Notes: generated by a model not told the origin, from the sequence alone. 22,294 nt of DNA from CAYTZN01 sp964442495 (GCA_964442495.1 CAYTZN010000023.1:1-22294); one strand, 5' to 3'; shown: positions 15,634 to 22,294, numbered from the stretch's first letter. Numbers and translations are program-made.

Positions 15634-16347
15634 ATGCCCTTTAAATTCTATTTAATGTTCTTATGTGTATTTTTTAACACCGCTAATCATGCAAATAAGA
15701 CAACGTCTCTTCCGAATACCACTGCCCGAAAAATCACCACCACAGAGACCTTTAATAGCCATATATCCCTAATACCTATCAATATTCAAAAGCGCATGAA
15801 CTACACATGGCAGACAGGATGCCCCCTCGCCCTAAACCACTTACGTTACGTAAGTGTATCGTATTGGGGATTTGATAATAAACCCCACCAAGGGGCTTTA
15901 ATTATCCATCAAGCGCTTGCAAAAGAAACCGTTCAAATATTCAAATCGCTATATCTTCACCATTTTCCCATCGAACGGATGGATTTAATGGATGTTTATC
16001 ACGGCAACGATAAAGCCGCAATGGCCGCTAACAATACCAGTTCATTTAATTGTAGAGCGGTCACCGGACAACCGGGTATTTTTTCACAACACAGTTATGG
16101 TCGTGCTATCGATATTAATCCTAAAATAAACCCTTACGTCAAAGGACAACATGTTTTCCCTTACAATAGCACGTCTTTTGTTAATCGAAATAAACCGTTC
16201 CCCGGTAAAATCATAAACAATAGTTTTATTTACAAAATTTTCACAAAACACGGTTGGGATTGGGCAGGAAATTGGTATGACCTTCAAGATTATCAACACT
16301 TTGAAAAAAGAGCGAACGGCAAAAAGCGAAACCCTTATGGTTATTAA
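15634..16347 (+). CDS. Secreted M15-type (D-Ala-D-Ala carboxypeptidase-like/extensin-like) peptidase
   Basis: About 237 residues with an N-terminal signal peptide (MPFKFYLMFLCVFFNTANHA). The zinc site of the M15/Hedgehog-type fold is visible: SQHSYGRAIDIN supplies His and Asp, and the C-terminal HGWDWAGNWYDLQDYQHFE supplies the last His. An upstream Arg motif (SFNCRAVTG) is also typical. Such enzymes cut peptidoglycan stem peptides or related D-amino-acid bonds in the periplasm; exact specificity is unknown. The frame is open to 15583, but the ATG at 15634 follows AGAGGCGAG and begins a proper signal peptide. About 150 bases of regulatory-looking DNA separate it from the next gene. Confidence 0.85.
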   Translation: MPFKFYLMFLCVFFNTANHANKTTSLPNTTARKITTTETFNSHISLIPINIQKRMNYTWQTGCPLALNHLRYVSVSYWGFDNKPHQGALIIHQALAKETVQIFKSLYLHHFPIERMDLMDVYHGNDKAAMAANNTSSFNCRAVTGQPGIFSQHSYGRAIDINPKINPYVKGQHVFPYNSTSFVNRNKPFPGKIINNSFIYKIFTKHGWDWAGNWYDLQDYQHFEKRANGKKRNPYGY

Positions 16348-16392
16348 CTGCCCTATCTAACTGATCATTAACAAGAAAAACCCAGGATATTT

Positions 16393-16461
16393 AACAACCA
16401 CTCAAGCTCTAATGCTATATCCAACAACCACTTTGCTATACCACCCATTTTGTCATACCAT
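16393..16461 (+). promoter_or_regulatory. Promoter with tandem upstream direct repeats
   Basis: TTGCTA (16433-16438) and TACCAT (16456-16461) are separated by 17 bases and lie 36 bases before the ATG at 16497. Immediately upstream, AACAACCACT occurs twice (16393-16402 and 16423-16432), exactly 30 bases apart, with the second copy abutting the -35. This arrangement fits a transcription activator site. Confidence 0.45.
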
Positions 16462-16496
16462 AAATCATGGCAGTTCAAATTTTTAAGGACGATACA

Positions 16497-16904
16497 ATGC
16501 TACGATATTTATGTGTTCCTGTCTTAACACTGGGTTTGATGCCCCACTGTTTAGCTGCTGACTACGACCTATCAAGTGAAATTGTTGGCATCTACAATTG
16601 TACAGGGAACGACGCCATTCACAAACCATCAGCCTTCAATAGTATTCTCACCATCACCAAACAAGGCCAGCAATACATTATGTCTGAAACGGTAACTCAG
16701 GGCAGCAAAACATTTAATTTTAACCAAGTTGGTATTCGTCATGGCAACACCATGGCTATCGCTTTTCAACGAAGCGATGATTTTAAAGCATTTGGAACTG
16801 GATATTTTACAATTAGTAATGATGGCAAACACCTTAGTGCTAATTTTGCAACGTGGGGACAGCTCAATAAAATTGGCTCGACGACCTGTGAGCGGAGCAA
16901 TTAA
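16497..16904 (+). CDS. Small secreted protein, function unknown
   Basis: A 135-residue protein with a signal peptide (MLRYLCVPVLTLGLMPHC, likely cut near LAA/D). The mature part is rich in beta-strand patterns (FNSILTITKQGQQYIMSETV, GTGYFTISNDGKHLSANFA) and has a Cys near each end (YNCTGND and TTCERSN) that could form one disulfide, suggesting a compact periplasmic or exported beta protein, possibly a small barrel or lipocalin-like sandwich. No catalytic motif is visible. The ATG at 16497 is chosen because AAGGAC lies 5 bases upstream and the 10 residues before it spoil the signal peptide. Followed by the MFS gene after 90 bp; co-transcription is possible. Confidence 0.75.
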   Translation: MLRYLCVPVLTLGLMPHCLAADYDLSSEIVGIYNCTGNDAIHKPSAFNSILTITKQGQQYIMSETVTQGSKTFNFNQVGIRHGNTMAIAFQRSDDFKAFGTGYFTISNDGKHLSANFATWGQLNKIGSTTCERSN

Positions 16905-16947
16905 AGAGCATACCAACAATACCTACCTAATCACCTCAAATTTAGGC

Positions 16948-16980
16948 ACCATTAAGACGTTGCAGATGCCTTTTAATGGT
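16948..16980. promoter_or_regulatory. Inverted repeat in MFS leader
   Basis: ACCATTAA (16948-16955) and TTAATGGT (16973-16980) form a perfect 8-bp inverted repeat with a 17-base spacer, ending 14 bases before the MFS start codon. It could be an operator or a leader hairpin that affects access to the GGGTG ribosome-binding site. Confidence 0.35.
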
Positions 16981-16994
16981 TTATTGGGTGAAAA

Positions 16995-18170
16995 ATGAAC
17001 AAAATCACCATCACATCAACCTTTCATCTTGTGCTCTTGCTTAGTTATGTTTCTATTGCCTCTGTTTCTGCGGCAATCATTACGCCAGCACTCCCTGAAA
17101 TGGAAATACAATATGGTTTAACCCTTGGCGATGTTGAGTGGGTGATGTCTTCTTTTTTGATAGGCTATATGGTAGGCCAACTCCTTTATGCACCGCTCGC
17201 CAACCACTATGGCCGCGTAAAAGCCTTACGTATTGGACTTATTATTAATCTCTTAGGCATTCTTCTTTGTTTATGTGCACTTAACACCTATTGGCTGCTC
17301 ATTATTGGACGCCTAATCACTGCGTTAGGGGCCGCTAGTGGTCTCTCATGTACCTTTATGTTAATCAATGAATGGTTACCCAAAGAGCAGCGAAAAAAGG
17401 CCACATCTTACTCCACCATCTCATTTGCGCTTGGCGTAGGAGTAGCAGTAATGATTGGCGGATTGATTACTGAATATGGGCAGTGGCAGGGGTGTTTTTG
17501 GTTTTTATTGATTCATGGGGTAGTCATGCTTTGTGGAACCTGTGTGTTTAATGAAACGCTAATTGTCTATATACCCATTCAACTACAAACCATTCTTCGG
17601 GATTACTCTGCAACACTATCATCCCCCACCTTAGTGATTTATTCATTGGTGGTTGGTTGCTGTTCAGCTATTGCCTCTTGCTTTGCCGCGGAAGCACCTC
17701 AAATTGCGCATGATTTGCTGCATTTATCAGCGGCCAAATATGGTTATTGGAATGGTATAAACATCATTGGTATGCTGTTAGGTGGTATGGTTGTTAAGCA
17801 ACTCCTCGACAGATTTTCTGTCAGGCGTGTCGTTGCCATGGGGTTTATTGCTACTGCAGTGGGCATAGTTAGTTTATTTTTGATGTGGGTTTTTAACAGT
17901 GAATCTTCTCTATGGTTTTTTCTTACCACAGCATACTTGTATTTGTTCAGTAGCTTATTATTTTCGGGAGGCTCCTATATTGCATCCAACGCCTTAAAAG
18001 ACAAAGCCAATGCCGCCGCAATGATGAGCTTCATCAATATGTTTTTTGCAACAGTTTGTGTCATTCTCATGGGTTATTTGACCAGTAACCCTTTGCTCAC
18101 ATTTGCTCTTATTTTAAGTCTTATGTGGGTTCTCGTCGTGGGCTTATTGTTCCTTCAACCCTCGGCTTGA
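16995..18170 (+). CDS. MFS drug-resistance-type transporter (Bcr/CflA-like)
   Basis: A 391-residue inner-membrane transporter with about 12 hydrophobic segments, the usual major facilitator length. The first cytoplasmic loop carries the motif-A-like APLANHYGRVKALRIGL, and the helix 4-5 region has GRLITALGAASG, as in multidrug exporters of the 12-TM DHA1/Bcr-CflA group. The N-terminal helix (ASVSAAIITPALPEM) is also typical. Proton-driven export of a small molecule is the family function; the substrate cannot be inferred. The start at 16995 is an ATG after GGGTGAAAA. The upstream inverted repeat suggests its own regulation. Confidence 0.87.
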   Translation: MNKITITSTFHLVLLLSYVSIASVSAAIITPALPEMEIQYGLTLGDVEWVMSSFLIGYMVGQLLYAPLANHYGRVKALRIGLIINLLGILLCLCALNTYWLLIIGRLITALGAASGLSCTFMLINEWLPKEQRKKATSYSTISFALGVGVAVMIGGLITEYGQWQGCFWFLLIHGVVMLCGTCVFNETLIVYIPIQLQTILRDYSATLSSPTLVIYSLVVGCCSAIASCFAAEAPQIAHDLLHLSAAKYGYWNGINIIGMLLGGMVVKQLLDRFSVRRVVAMGFIATAVGIVSLFLMWVFNSESSLWFFLTTAYLYLFSSLLFSGGSYIASNALKDKANAAAMMSFINMFFATVCVILMGYLTSNPLLTFALILSLMWVLVVGLLFLQPSA

Positions 18171-18196
18171 TGTCATTTTAAACTTAATCGCATACC

Positions 18197-18225
18197 TTGC
18201 TTATACCCCTACAAGACACTACAAT
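18197..18225 (+). promoter_or_regulatory. Sigma-70-type promoter
   Basis: TTGCTT (18197-18202), 17-base spacer, TACAAT (18220-18225), 33 bases before the ATG of the Pmp3/YqaE-like gene. Spacing and -10 are good. Confidence 0.55.
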
Positions 18226-18258
18226 AAATTTAACCTAGCCTATAGGAATATACACAAC

Positions 18259-18456
18259 ATGCGCCTATTTCTTGCTATATTTTTACCGTTTACTGCGTTC
18301 TTTACCATTGGACGCCCCATTGCTGGGATTGTTTGTTTAATATTACAAATCACCCTTATCGGTTGGATTCCTGCGGCCTTATGGGCTGTTTATTCCCTTT
18401 CTCAATACAATACTGATAAAAAAATCAGTGAATACAAACGGCCTCGCAAACGCTAA
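18259..18456 (+). CDS. Small membrane protein of the Pmp3/YqaE family
   Basis: A 65-residue peptide with two hydrophobic segments joined by a short loop: LFLAIFLPFTAFFTIGRPI and IVCLILQITLIGWIPAALWA, then a basic tail (KRPRKR). The ILQITLIGWIPAALWAVYS segment is the Pmp3/YqaE signature. Family members are stress-induced membrane proteolipids that affect membrane potential in yeast and plants; the bacterial role is poorly defined. A likely sigma-70 promoter and AGGA ribosome-binding site precede it. Converges with the small helical gene at 18474. Confidence 0.85.
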   Translation: MRLFLAIFLPFTAFFTIGRPIAGIVCLILQITLIGWIPAALWAVYSLSQYNTDKKISEYKRPRKR

Positions 18457-18473
18457 TTTAAGCAGGTGTTTTT

Positions 18474-18809
18474 TTATCTGAATGTATTGCGATGCTGTGA
18501 ACCGGAAAGTGCTTCTATATCCTCAACAAATGCATCATGCCACTCTTTAACTTCCGTTTTATTTTCTAGATGAGCGTCCCTAAAAGTCTCTAGAAGATAT
18601 CCTTTTACCTCCTTCAACGTTTCTTTTATTGCTTCAAGTTCTGGCTCATCTGTTTTTTCAAACAAAGATTCTAAAGCCTTATGATTCCACTCTACTTTTT
18701 CAAGAGAAAATTCGGTCAAATCCCTTAAATATTTTTTATACATATCAACAAGGGTTTTATAGCCTTCGGTGTGTATATCAATGATTTCTTTGACATCTTC
18801 TTTTTTCAT
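18474..18809 (-). CDS. Small helical protein, function unknown
   Basis: A 111-residue, highly charged, all-helical protein with heptad-like spacing (EAIKETLKEVKGYLLETFRD), no signal peptide and no membrane segment. General appearance is that of phasin-like or other coiled-coil helpers, but no family is recognised. A good AGGAG ribosome-binding site lies 7 bases before the ATG, which supports real translation. An 18-bp palindrome lies 32-49 bases upstream. The gene sits beside the IS scar and is more AT-rich than the housekeeping genes, so recent acquisition is possible. Confidence 0.7.
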   Translation of the reverse strand: MKKEDVKEIIDIHTEGYKTLVDMYKKYLRDLTEFSLEKVEWNHKALESLFEKTDEPELEAIKETLKEVKGYLLETFRDAHLENKTEVKEWHDAFVEDIEALSGSQHRNTFR

Positions 18810-18840
18810 TTTTTATCTCCTACAGTTTTGTTGTATTTTC

Positions 18841-18858
18841 CTACAATACAAATTGTAG
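18841..18858. promoter_or_regulatory. Operator-like 18-bp palindrome upstream of the small helical gene
   Basis: CTACAAT and ATTGTAG are perfect 7-bp arms around a 4-base centre. On the minus strand the site contains TACAAT, a possible -10, with TTGATA 14 bases further upstream (shorter than ideal). A repressor site overlapping a promoter is plausible. Confidence 0.45.
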
Positions 18859-18928
18859 ACTATTTTTCTTATATCAAAGATTGAAGCATACCAGTGGAGT
18901 ATCTTCAAAATGCAAGATGGCTAACTAA

Positions 18929-19195
18929 TATAGGACTTACGCAAAACCCATAGAAATTGATGGTTTTTTAAGCTCCATAATCAAATATTGACGCAAAAGG
19001 CTTTTCTTTATTTGATAGACAGTTTTTTTTGTTTTGTAGGCTATTTGTTTCATTTTAACCCAGACAAGTAAAGCGCAGGCAATATGATTTTTCTGTATTC
19101 GTTGTTTTCGACACTCGCATCTTTCCACGCCAGTTAGCTGTTTAATTTCACGATGAAACTGCTCAATATACCAGCGCAAGGAAATATAGCCAATT
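18929..19195 (-). mobile_element. Truncated IS remnant (IS4-superfamily-like end)
   Basis: The right-hand end of an insertion sequence: the C-terminal coding part of a DDE transposase followed, just after its stop, by a terminus reading TTTTGCGTAAGTCCTATA on the minus strand, a type of end common in IS4-like elements. The other end is missing where the ISAs1-family element begins. The exact left boundary is approximate. Confidence 0.6.
18937..19195 (-). pseudogene. Transposase C-terminal fragment (IS4/IS701-like)
   Basis: About 85 residues of a DDE transposase C-terminus remain: LRWYIEQFHREIKQLTG contains the catalytic-Glu helix of the YREK type (Y-x6-K-like spacing), followed by RKQRIQKNHIACALLVW. 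The reading frame continues upstream to about 19195 (IGYIS) and then enters sequence belonging to the neighbouring ISAs1 element. The N-terminal domain and the first two catalytic acids are absent, so it cannot be active. Start is not a real initiation codon. Confidence 0.7.
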
Positions 19196-20346
19196 TTTAT
19201 GGAGAATTGGCTGAATGGACGCTGTTTTTATTGAATGTTTTGGTGAACTTAAAGAGCCACGTGTTGAACGAACAAAAAAACATCTATTGTTAGACATATT
19301 AGCGTTGAGTATCTGCGGTGTTTTATCTGGGGCTGAAGGTTGGGAAGAAATTGAAGATTTTGCAAAAGAACATGAGAGTTGGTTTAAAACGTTTTTGATA
19401 TTACCCCATGGCATTCCGTCGCACGATACCATTTCAAGGGTATTTTCAGCCCTAGATCCGAAGGGTTTTCAATCTTGCTGTATTCAGTGGCTAAAGCGTA
19501 TATCTCGGCTAATAGCAGAAGATATTATTGCTGTGGATGGTAAGACTTTGCGTGGCTCCAAGCGTGTTAATGAATGTAAAAAAGCATTACATATCATCAA
19601 TGCGTGGTCATGCTCAAACCAAATTTGCCTTGGACAATTAAAAGTTGAAAATAAAAGTAATGAAATTCCTGCTGTCCCAGAGTTGCTTAAATTACTCTAT
19701 ATCAAGGGAGCTATCGTCACTCTTGACGCCATGGGCACTCAAGAGGATACAGTCAAACAAATTCGTGAATCAGATGCTGATTATGTTATTACTTTAAAAG
19801 GTAATCAGGGTGTATTACATGAAATCGTAAAGGATAGTTTTATTCTTCATGATAATGGCAGTGAGGTAATAAAAGTCTATCGTGCTGACGCTGAGGTTAT
19901 TTCTGATCATGGGCGTATTGAAGAGCGCTTCATTGAGGTCATGAGTACTGAAAAACTGAGAGACTTAATCGACCCACGTTGGATAGATCTTAAAAGTATT
20001 GGAAGAATTACTTGTGCACGAATAGAGCCTGGTGGTGAAATTTTCGTCGAAAAACGTCTGCTCATTTCATCATTGGTACCCGATAACCCCACTCGAATTT
20101 TACGCGCCGCACGTATGCACTGGCAGGTGGAAAATACCTTGCACTGGAGTCTTGATGTGATTTTTAATGAGGATGATTGTCGGATAAGGGATGAAAATGC
20201 CGCTGTTAATTTTTCTTGGATGCGTAAATTTGCGTTGGGGTTATTACTCTTTCAAAGCCAGCATTCGTCGTAAACAGCGTAAGGTTTCCACCAACCTTGA
20301 TTACTTAGCTAAAGTGATTGTTCAAATTTATATGCGTTTACCGTGA
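19190..20346 (+). mobile_element. ISAs1-family insertion sequence (ends not fully resolved)
   Basis: Spans the ISAs1/H-repeat-type transposase and its out-of-frame C-terminal codons. The left end is ambiguous: only about 20-25 bases separate the foreign transposase fragment from the ATG, and an 8-bp inverted repeat (AGCCAATT/AATTGGCT at 19188-19195 and 19205-19212) marks the junction. The right end lies near 20346 or inside the palindrome that follows. Confidence 0.6.
19215..20273 (+). CDS. ISAs1-family transposase, C-terminus frameshifted
   Basis: A 352-residue transposase with the ISAs1/H-repeat layout: N-terminal ECFGELKEPRVERTKKHLLL and the GIPSHDTISRVFSALDP motif, then the DDE core with acids in VDGKTLRGSK, VTLDAMGTQ and the Glu in NTLHWSLDVIFNEDDCR. 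These catalytic residues are all present. The frame stops at 20271-20273, but the +1 frame continues with RRKQRKVSTNLDYLAKV to a TGA at 20344-20346, which is the normal family C-terminus. So a frameshift lies near 20250-20265, downstream of the catalytic core. Activity may be reduced rather than lost. Confidence 0.88.
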   Translation: MDAVFIECFGELKEPRVERTKKHLLLDILALSICGVLSGAEGWEEIEDFAKEHESWFKTFLILPHGIPSHDTISRVFSALDPKGFQSCCIQWLKRISRLIAEDIIAVDGKTLRGSKRVNECKKALHIINAWSCSNQICLGQLKVENKSNEIPAVPELLKLLYIKGAIVTLDAMGTQEDTVKQIRESDADYVITLKGNQGVLHEIVKDSFILHDNGSEVIKVYRADAEVISDHGRIEERFIEVMSTEKLRDLIDPRWIDLKSIGRITCARIEPGGEIFVEKRLLISSLVPDNPTRILRAARMHWQVENTLHWSLDVIFNEDDCRIRDENAAVNFSWMRKFALGLLLFQSQHSS

Positions 20347-20394
20347 TATATATCACGAGTTCACGATAAACGCATATAAATTTGAACAATCACT
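20313..20394. repeat. Perfect 28-bp inverted repeat at the 3' end of the ISAs1 element
   Basis: Arms 20313-20340 and 20367-20394 are exact reverse complements, separated by 26 bases. The spacer contains a perfect 16-bp palindrome (CGTGATATATATCACG, 20342-20357). The left arm codes for the out-of-frame C-terminal residues of the transposase, so the right arm is an inverted copy of the element's 3' end. Confidence 0.9.
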
Positions 20395-20396
20395 AA

Positions 20397-20417
20397 CATA
20401 GAACACTAGCTTCTATG
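20397..20417. repeat. Short hairpin next to the 28-bp inverted repeat
   Basis: CATAGAA (20397-20403) and TTCTATG (20411-20417) form a 7-bp stem with a 7-base loop, three bases after the long inverted repeat. No T tract. The remainder up to 20471 shows no recognisable element. Confidence 0.4.
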
Positions 20418-20471
20418 AATAAGCCACGGTAGGATGAACCGATAATACCTCATCCAATAGAGTAGCCACCC

Positions 20472-21245
20472 ATGATATGGATCAACGCCGCACACCTTTG
20501 GATTGCGTTTCTAGCCACATTGTTTTTAATGGTATTTCATTATTTAAGCCCCTGGTTTGCTAATCACCTACCAGGAAAAGGCCGCGGGTTCGCCTCCTTT
20601 GCGGGTGGCGTTGCCGTAGCGTATGTTTTTTTACGCATGATGCCTGATTTAGTCGAGTACAATAAACCTATTGGTCGATTTTTAATCACAAACGATTGGC
20701 TTACCCCTTTTACTGAATTATTGATTTACATTGTGGCCTTACTAGGGTTTCTTATTTACTATGGCTTTGATCTTTTAGCTGAGCGCTATAGCGAAAAAGG
20801 TCACAATGATGAGGGCGTGTATGGGCTACACCTCATCATGTTTTGCCTATATAACTTTTTAATTACCTATACCATGTCCTTACGCGCTTATTCGAGCTTG
20901 ACAGCCACGCTCTTATTTACCTTTGCAATGGCCTTGCATTTTGTATTAACCGATAGAAAATTTTGTCGTTTATATAACCAAAGGTTCAATCATCACGGCC
21001 GGTTCATATTAATTTCCGCACTTTTTGCAGGTTGGCTATGCTCAGCGATATTTGATCCCGTTAACATATTAGTGGCGGCATTCATGCTGGCTTTTTTAGC
21101 AGGTTCGGTCCTATTGAATGTTTTTCGAGAGGAATTACCAGCAACAGGTTTAACCAGTTACCGTTGGTTTTGCTTCGGAGCCATGTTAATTACTTTTATT
21201 TTATTGTTGCAAACATGGCTCGTAAATCACACACCTACCGCCTAA
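20472..21245 (+). CDS. Polytopic membrane protein, function unknown
   Basis: A 257-residue inner-membrane protein with seven or eight hydrophobic segments. The second segment, FAGGVAVAYVFLRMMPDLVE, has the Gly-Gly and acidic end seen in ZIP-like membrane helices, and a later motif HFVLTDRKFCRLYN is notable for its charged residues within a membrane context. No ZIP metal-binding HxxxE pair is evident, so a transporter role is not claimed. The Shine-Dalgarno sequence is weak. The promoter region of this gene is occupied by the inverted repeat of the neighbouring IS, which may influence its expression. Converges with the lipoprotein gene, 11 bases apart. Confidence 0.75.
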   Translation: MIWINAAHLWIAFLATLFLMVFHYLSPWFANHLPGKGRGFASFAGGVAVAYVFLRMMPDLVEYNKPIGRFLITNDWLTPFTELLIYIVALLGFLIYYGFDLLAERYSEKGHNDEGVYGLHLIMFCLYNFLITYTMSLRAYSSLTATLLFTFAMALHFVLTDRKFCRLYNQRFNHHGRFILISALFAGWLCSAIFDPVNILVAAFMLAFLAGSVLLNVFREELPATGLTSYRWFCFGAMLITFILLLQTWLVNHTPTA

Positions 21246-21256
21246 AGGGATGGGGA

Positions 21257-21943
21257 TTAACCTTGCTTTTGGTGAGAATAATTTAACGCCGACAAGACAT
21301 GCTCCAACATTATTTTCTGCACCTCTTTATTTTTATCAATGGTAAAGTGATTAACAGAAATATTTTTAAAGTGCGACACATCAATATTATCAACCGAAGT
21401 AAACTCAGGTTCCTCAGCGCGTACCTTAAGCCCTGTGAACATCGGTATAAATACAGGAGATGGTGTATATAAATTAAGTGCGGCTTGAACATTAGGGGGA
21501 ATTTTATACGGTAAAACAGTCTCAACAGTAATAAGCAATGCCACAGGAACATGAGCTCGCAAAAGGGTCTCCGATACTTTTATTTGCTCATTAGCACCCA
21601 AAGAATGTCCCACCAAAACAATAGGACCAGGATGTTTACTGCCATGATAATCCTTAATGATTTTTTTACTTAATTGATTGGATTTATACCATACAGTACT
21701 TGCGGTTTTTATTTTATAATCGCGCTCAAGGGTATCTTTTAATTCATTCATGCCTGTACTAAAAACCCCTCCTAAACCACCCCGCATGGTGTAAACCTCG
21801 CCTTTAATAGCCGGATAAATATGTGCTTTCCTGGCTGACTCTTGCGAGGCGAGATCAATGCAACCCGTAAGCAAAAAGCCGCACAATAAAAACAGCAGCA
21901 TCCCTTTTAATTGATTAAGGCTTGAGTAACCATAGAGATTCAT
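21257..21943 (-). CDS. Lipoprotein with alpha/beta-hydrolase (lipase-like) fold
   Basis: A 228-residue protein with a lipoprotein signal: hydrophobic MLLFLLCGFLL followed by lipobox LTGC (Cys28), so it is probably anchored in the inner or outer membrane. The mature part carries the nucleophile elbow IVLVGHSLGANEQ with Ser114 in GHSLG, and a late His in SVNHFTIDKN (about His199) as the likely catalytic base. These support a serine hydrolase; lipase, esterase or thioesterase activity cannot be separated. An oxyanion-type Gly-rich segment, RGGLGGVFS, lies at about 54-62. An ATG at 21901 would give a shorter signal; the 21943 ATG is kept. Confidence 0.8.
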   Translation of the reverse strand: MNLYGYSSLNQLKGMLLFLLCGFLLTGCIDLASQESARKAHIYPAIKGEVYTMRGGLGGVFSTGMNELKDTLERDYKIKTASTVWYKSNQLSKKIIKDYHGSKHPGPIVLVGHSLGANEQIKVSETLLRAHVPVALLITVETVLPYKIPPNVQAALNLYTPSPVFIPMFTGLKVRAEEPEFTSVDNIDVSHFKNISVNHFTIDKNKEVQKIMLEHVLSALNYSHQKQG

Positions 21944-22087
21944 TAAATAACAACTTCAGCTGATGGGTTCTTATTCAATTTTACCTAAGTTTTTAAGGGT
22001 AGCAAATCAAATTGACTCAATATGCCCTTTTGTTCTTTGCTAGAACATAGCAACCGCAATCATTCACTCCTCTCAAACTCGACTCAT

Positions 22088-22134
22088 TTGCTCAAATAAC
22101 GTCTATTGCCTACAATTAATTCATTAAGAATTAA
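22088..22134 (+). promoter_or_regulatory. Sigma-70-type promoter with overlapping palindrome
   Basis: TTGCTC (22088-22093), 17-base spacer, TACAAT (22111-22116). Directly downstream, TTAATTC and GAATTAA (22116-22122, 22128-22134) form a 7-bp inverted repeat around the expected start of transcription, a typical repressor position. The rest of 21944-22087 shows no recognisable element. Confidence 0.5.
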
Positions 22135-22149
22135 ATCGGGGCTTTCAAA

Positions 22150-22294
22150 ATGAAATTCGAACATTTTTGTCAACCCTGGCTTTATTACCAGAAAGCACAA
22201 GAATCTACCTCCTACACTCATAAAGTGACCGGTGATTTAGATGTGGAACGCTTAGTGGGCGGTCAAAAGCCCTGGCGACTACCCCTATCACGTG
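22150..22294 (+). CDS. Start of an unidentified gene (partial)
   Basis: An open frame from the ATG at 22150 runs off the right edge, giving 48 residues beginning MKFEHFCQPWLYYQ and including VTGDLDVERLVGGQKPWRLP. GGGG lies 9 bases before the ATG and a good promoter about 34 bases further upstream. No signal peptide or membrane segment is visible in the part present, and no family is recognised. Confidence 0.6.
   Translation, partial: MKFEHFCQPWLYYQKAQESTSYTHKVTGDLDVERLVGGQKPWRLPLSR

Noticed and set aside
19163..19432. 89-codon minus-strand frame inside the ISAs1 element
   Set aside because: Shadow of the transposase gene; it crosses the junction between two IS fragments and has no recognisable domain.

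Overview
This 22.3-kb chromosomal window has moderately low GC and dense coding on both strands. It looks like a gammaproteobacterium, most likely Legionella or a close relative. This is inferred from gene content: an ankyrin protein with a paired C-terminal membrane hairpin, a coiled-coil protein of effector type, PilSR, and riboflavin genes in ribD-ribE-ribBA order. No marker gene proves the genus. No rRNA, tRNA, CRISPR array or phage structural gene was seen, and no gene-free stretch exceeds about 300 bases.

Layout. 1-2478 (minus): riboflavin operon ribD-ribE-ribBA, the last gene running off the left edge. 2541-3971 (plus): secreted M48/TPR metalloprotease of the BepA type. 3975-7405 (minus): SEC-C/YchJ-type protein, then PilS and PilR, which overlap by 4 bases. 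7578-10331 (plus): large ankyrin protein with a C-terminal membrane hairpin, a candidate type IVB effector. 10383-11179: divergent GIY-YIG protein and ArfB ribosome-rescue hydrolase. 11276-12321: CorA transporter flanked by small covarying palindromes. 12493-13385 (minus): small secreted protein and hotdog thioesterase. 13558-15090 (plus): coiled-coil, Ser/Pro/Glu-rich protein. 15099-18456: ElaA acetyltransferase, M15-type peptidase, small secreted protein, MFS exporter and a Pmp3/YqaE-like peptide. 18474-18809 (minus): small helical protein. 18929-20394: mobile scar in which the tail of one transposase abuts a frameshifted ISAs1-family element, whose 3' end lies in a perfect 28-bp inverted repeat. 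20472-22294: integral membrane protein, serine-hydrolase lipoprotein, and the start of an unidentified gene.

How the genes relate. Most of the window is housekeeping: riboflavin synthesis, outer-membrane quality control, pilus regulation, ribosome rescue, Mg transport. Accessory genes are interspersed as single units with their own intergenic signals. The two effector-like proteins and the IS scar are the accessory parts. The most notable observations are the loss of the metal-binding histidine in the RibB domain, the structured REP-like palindromes around corA, an orphan terminator-like hairpin upstream of the ankyrin gene, and the long inverted repeat at the IS end.
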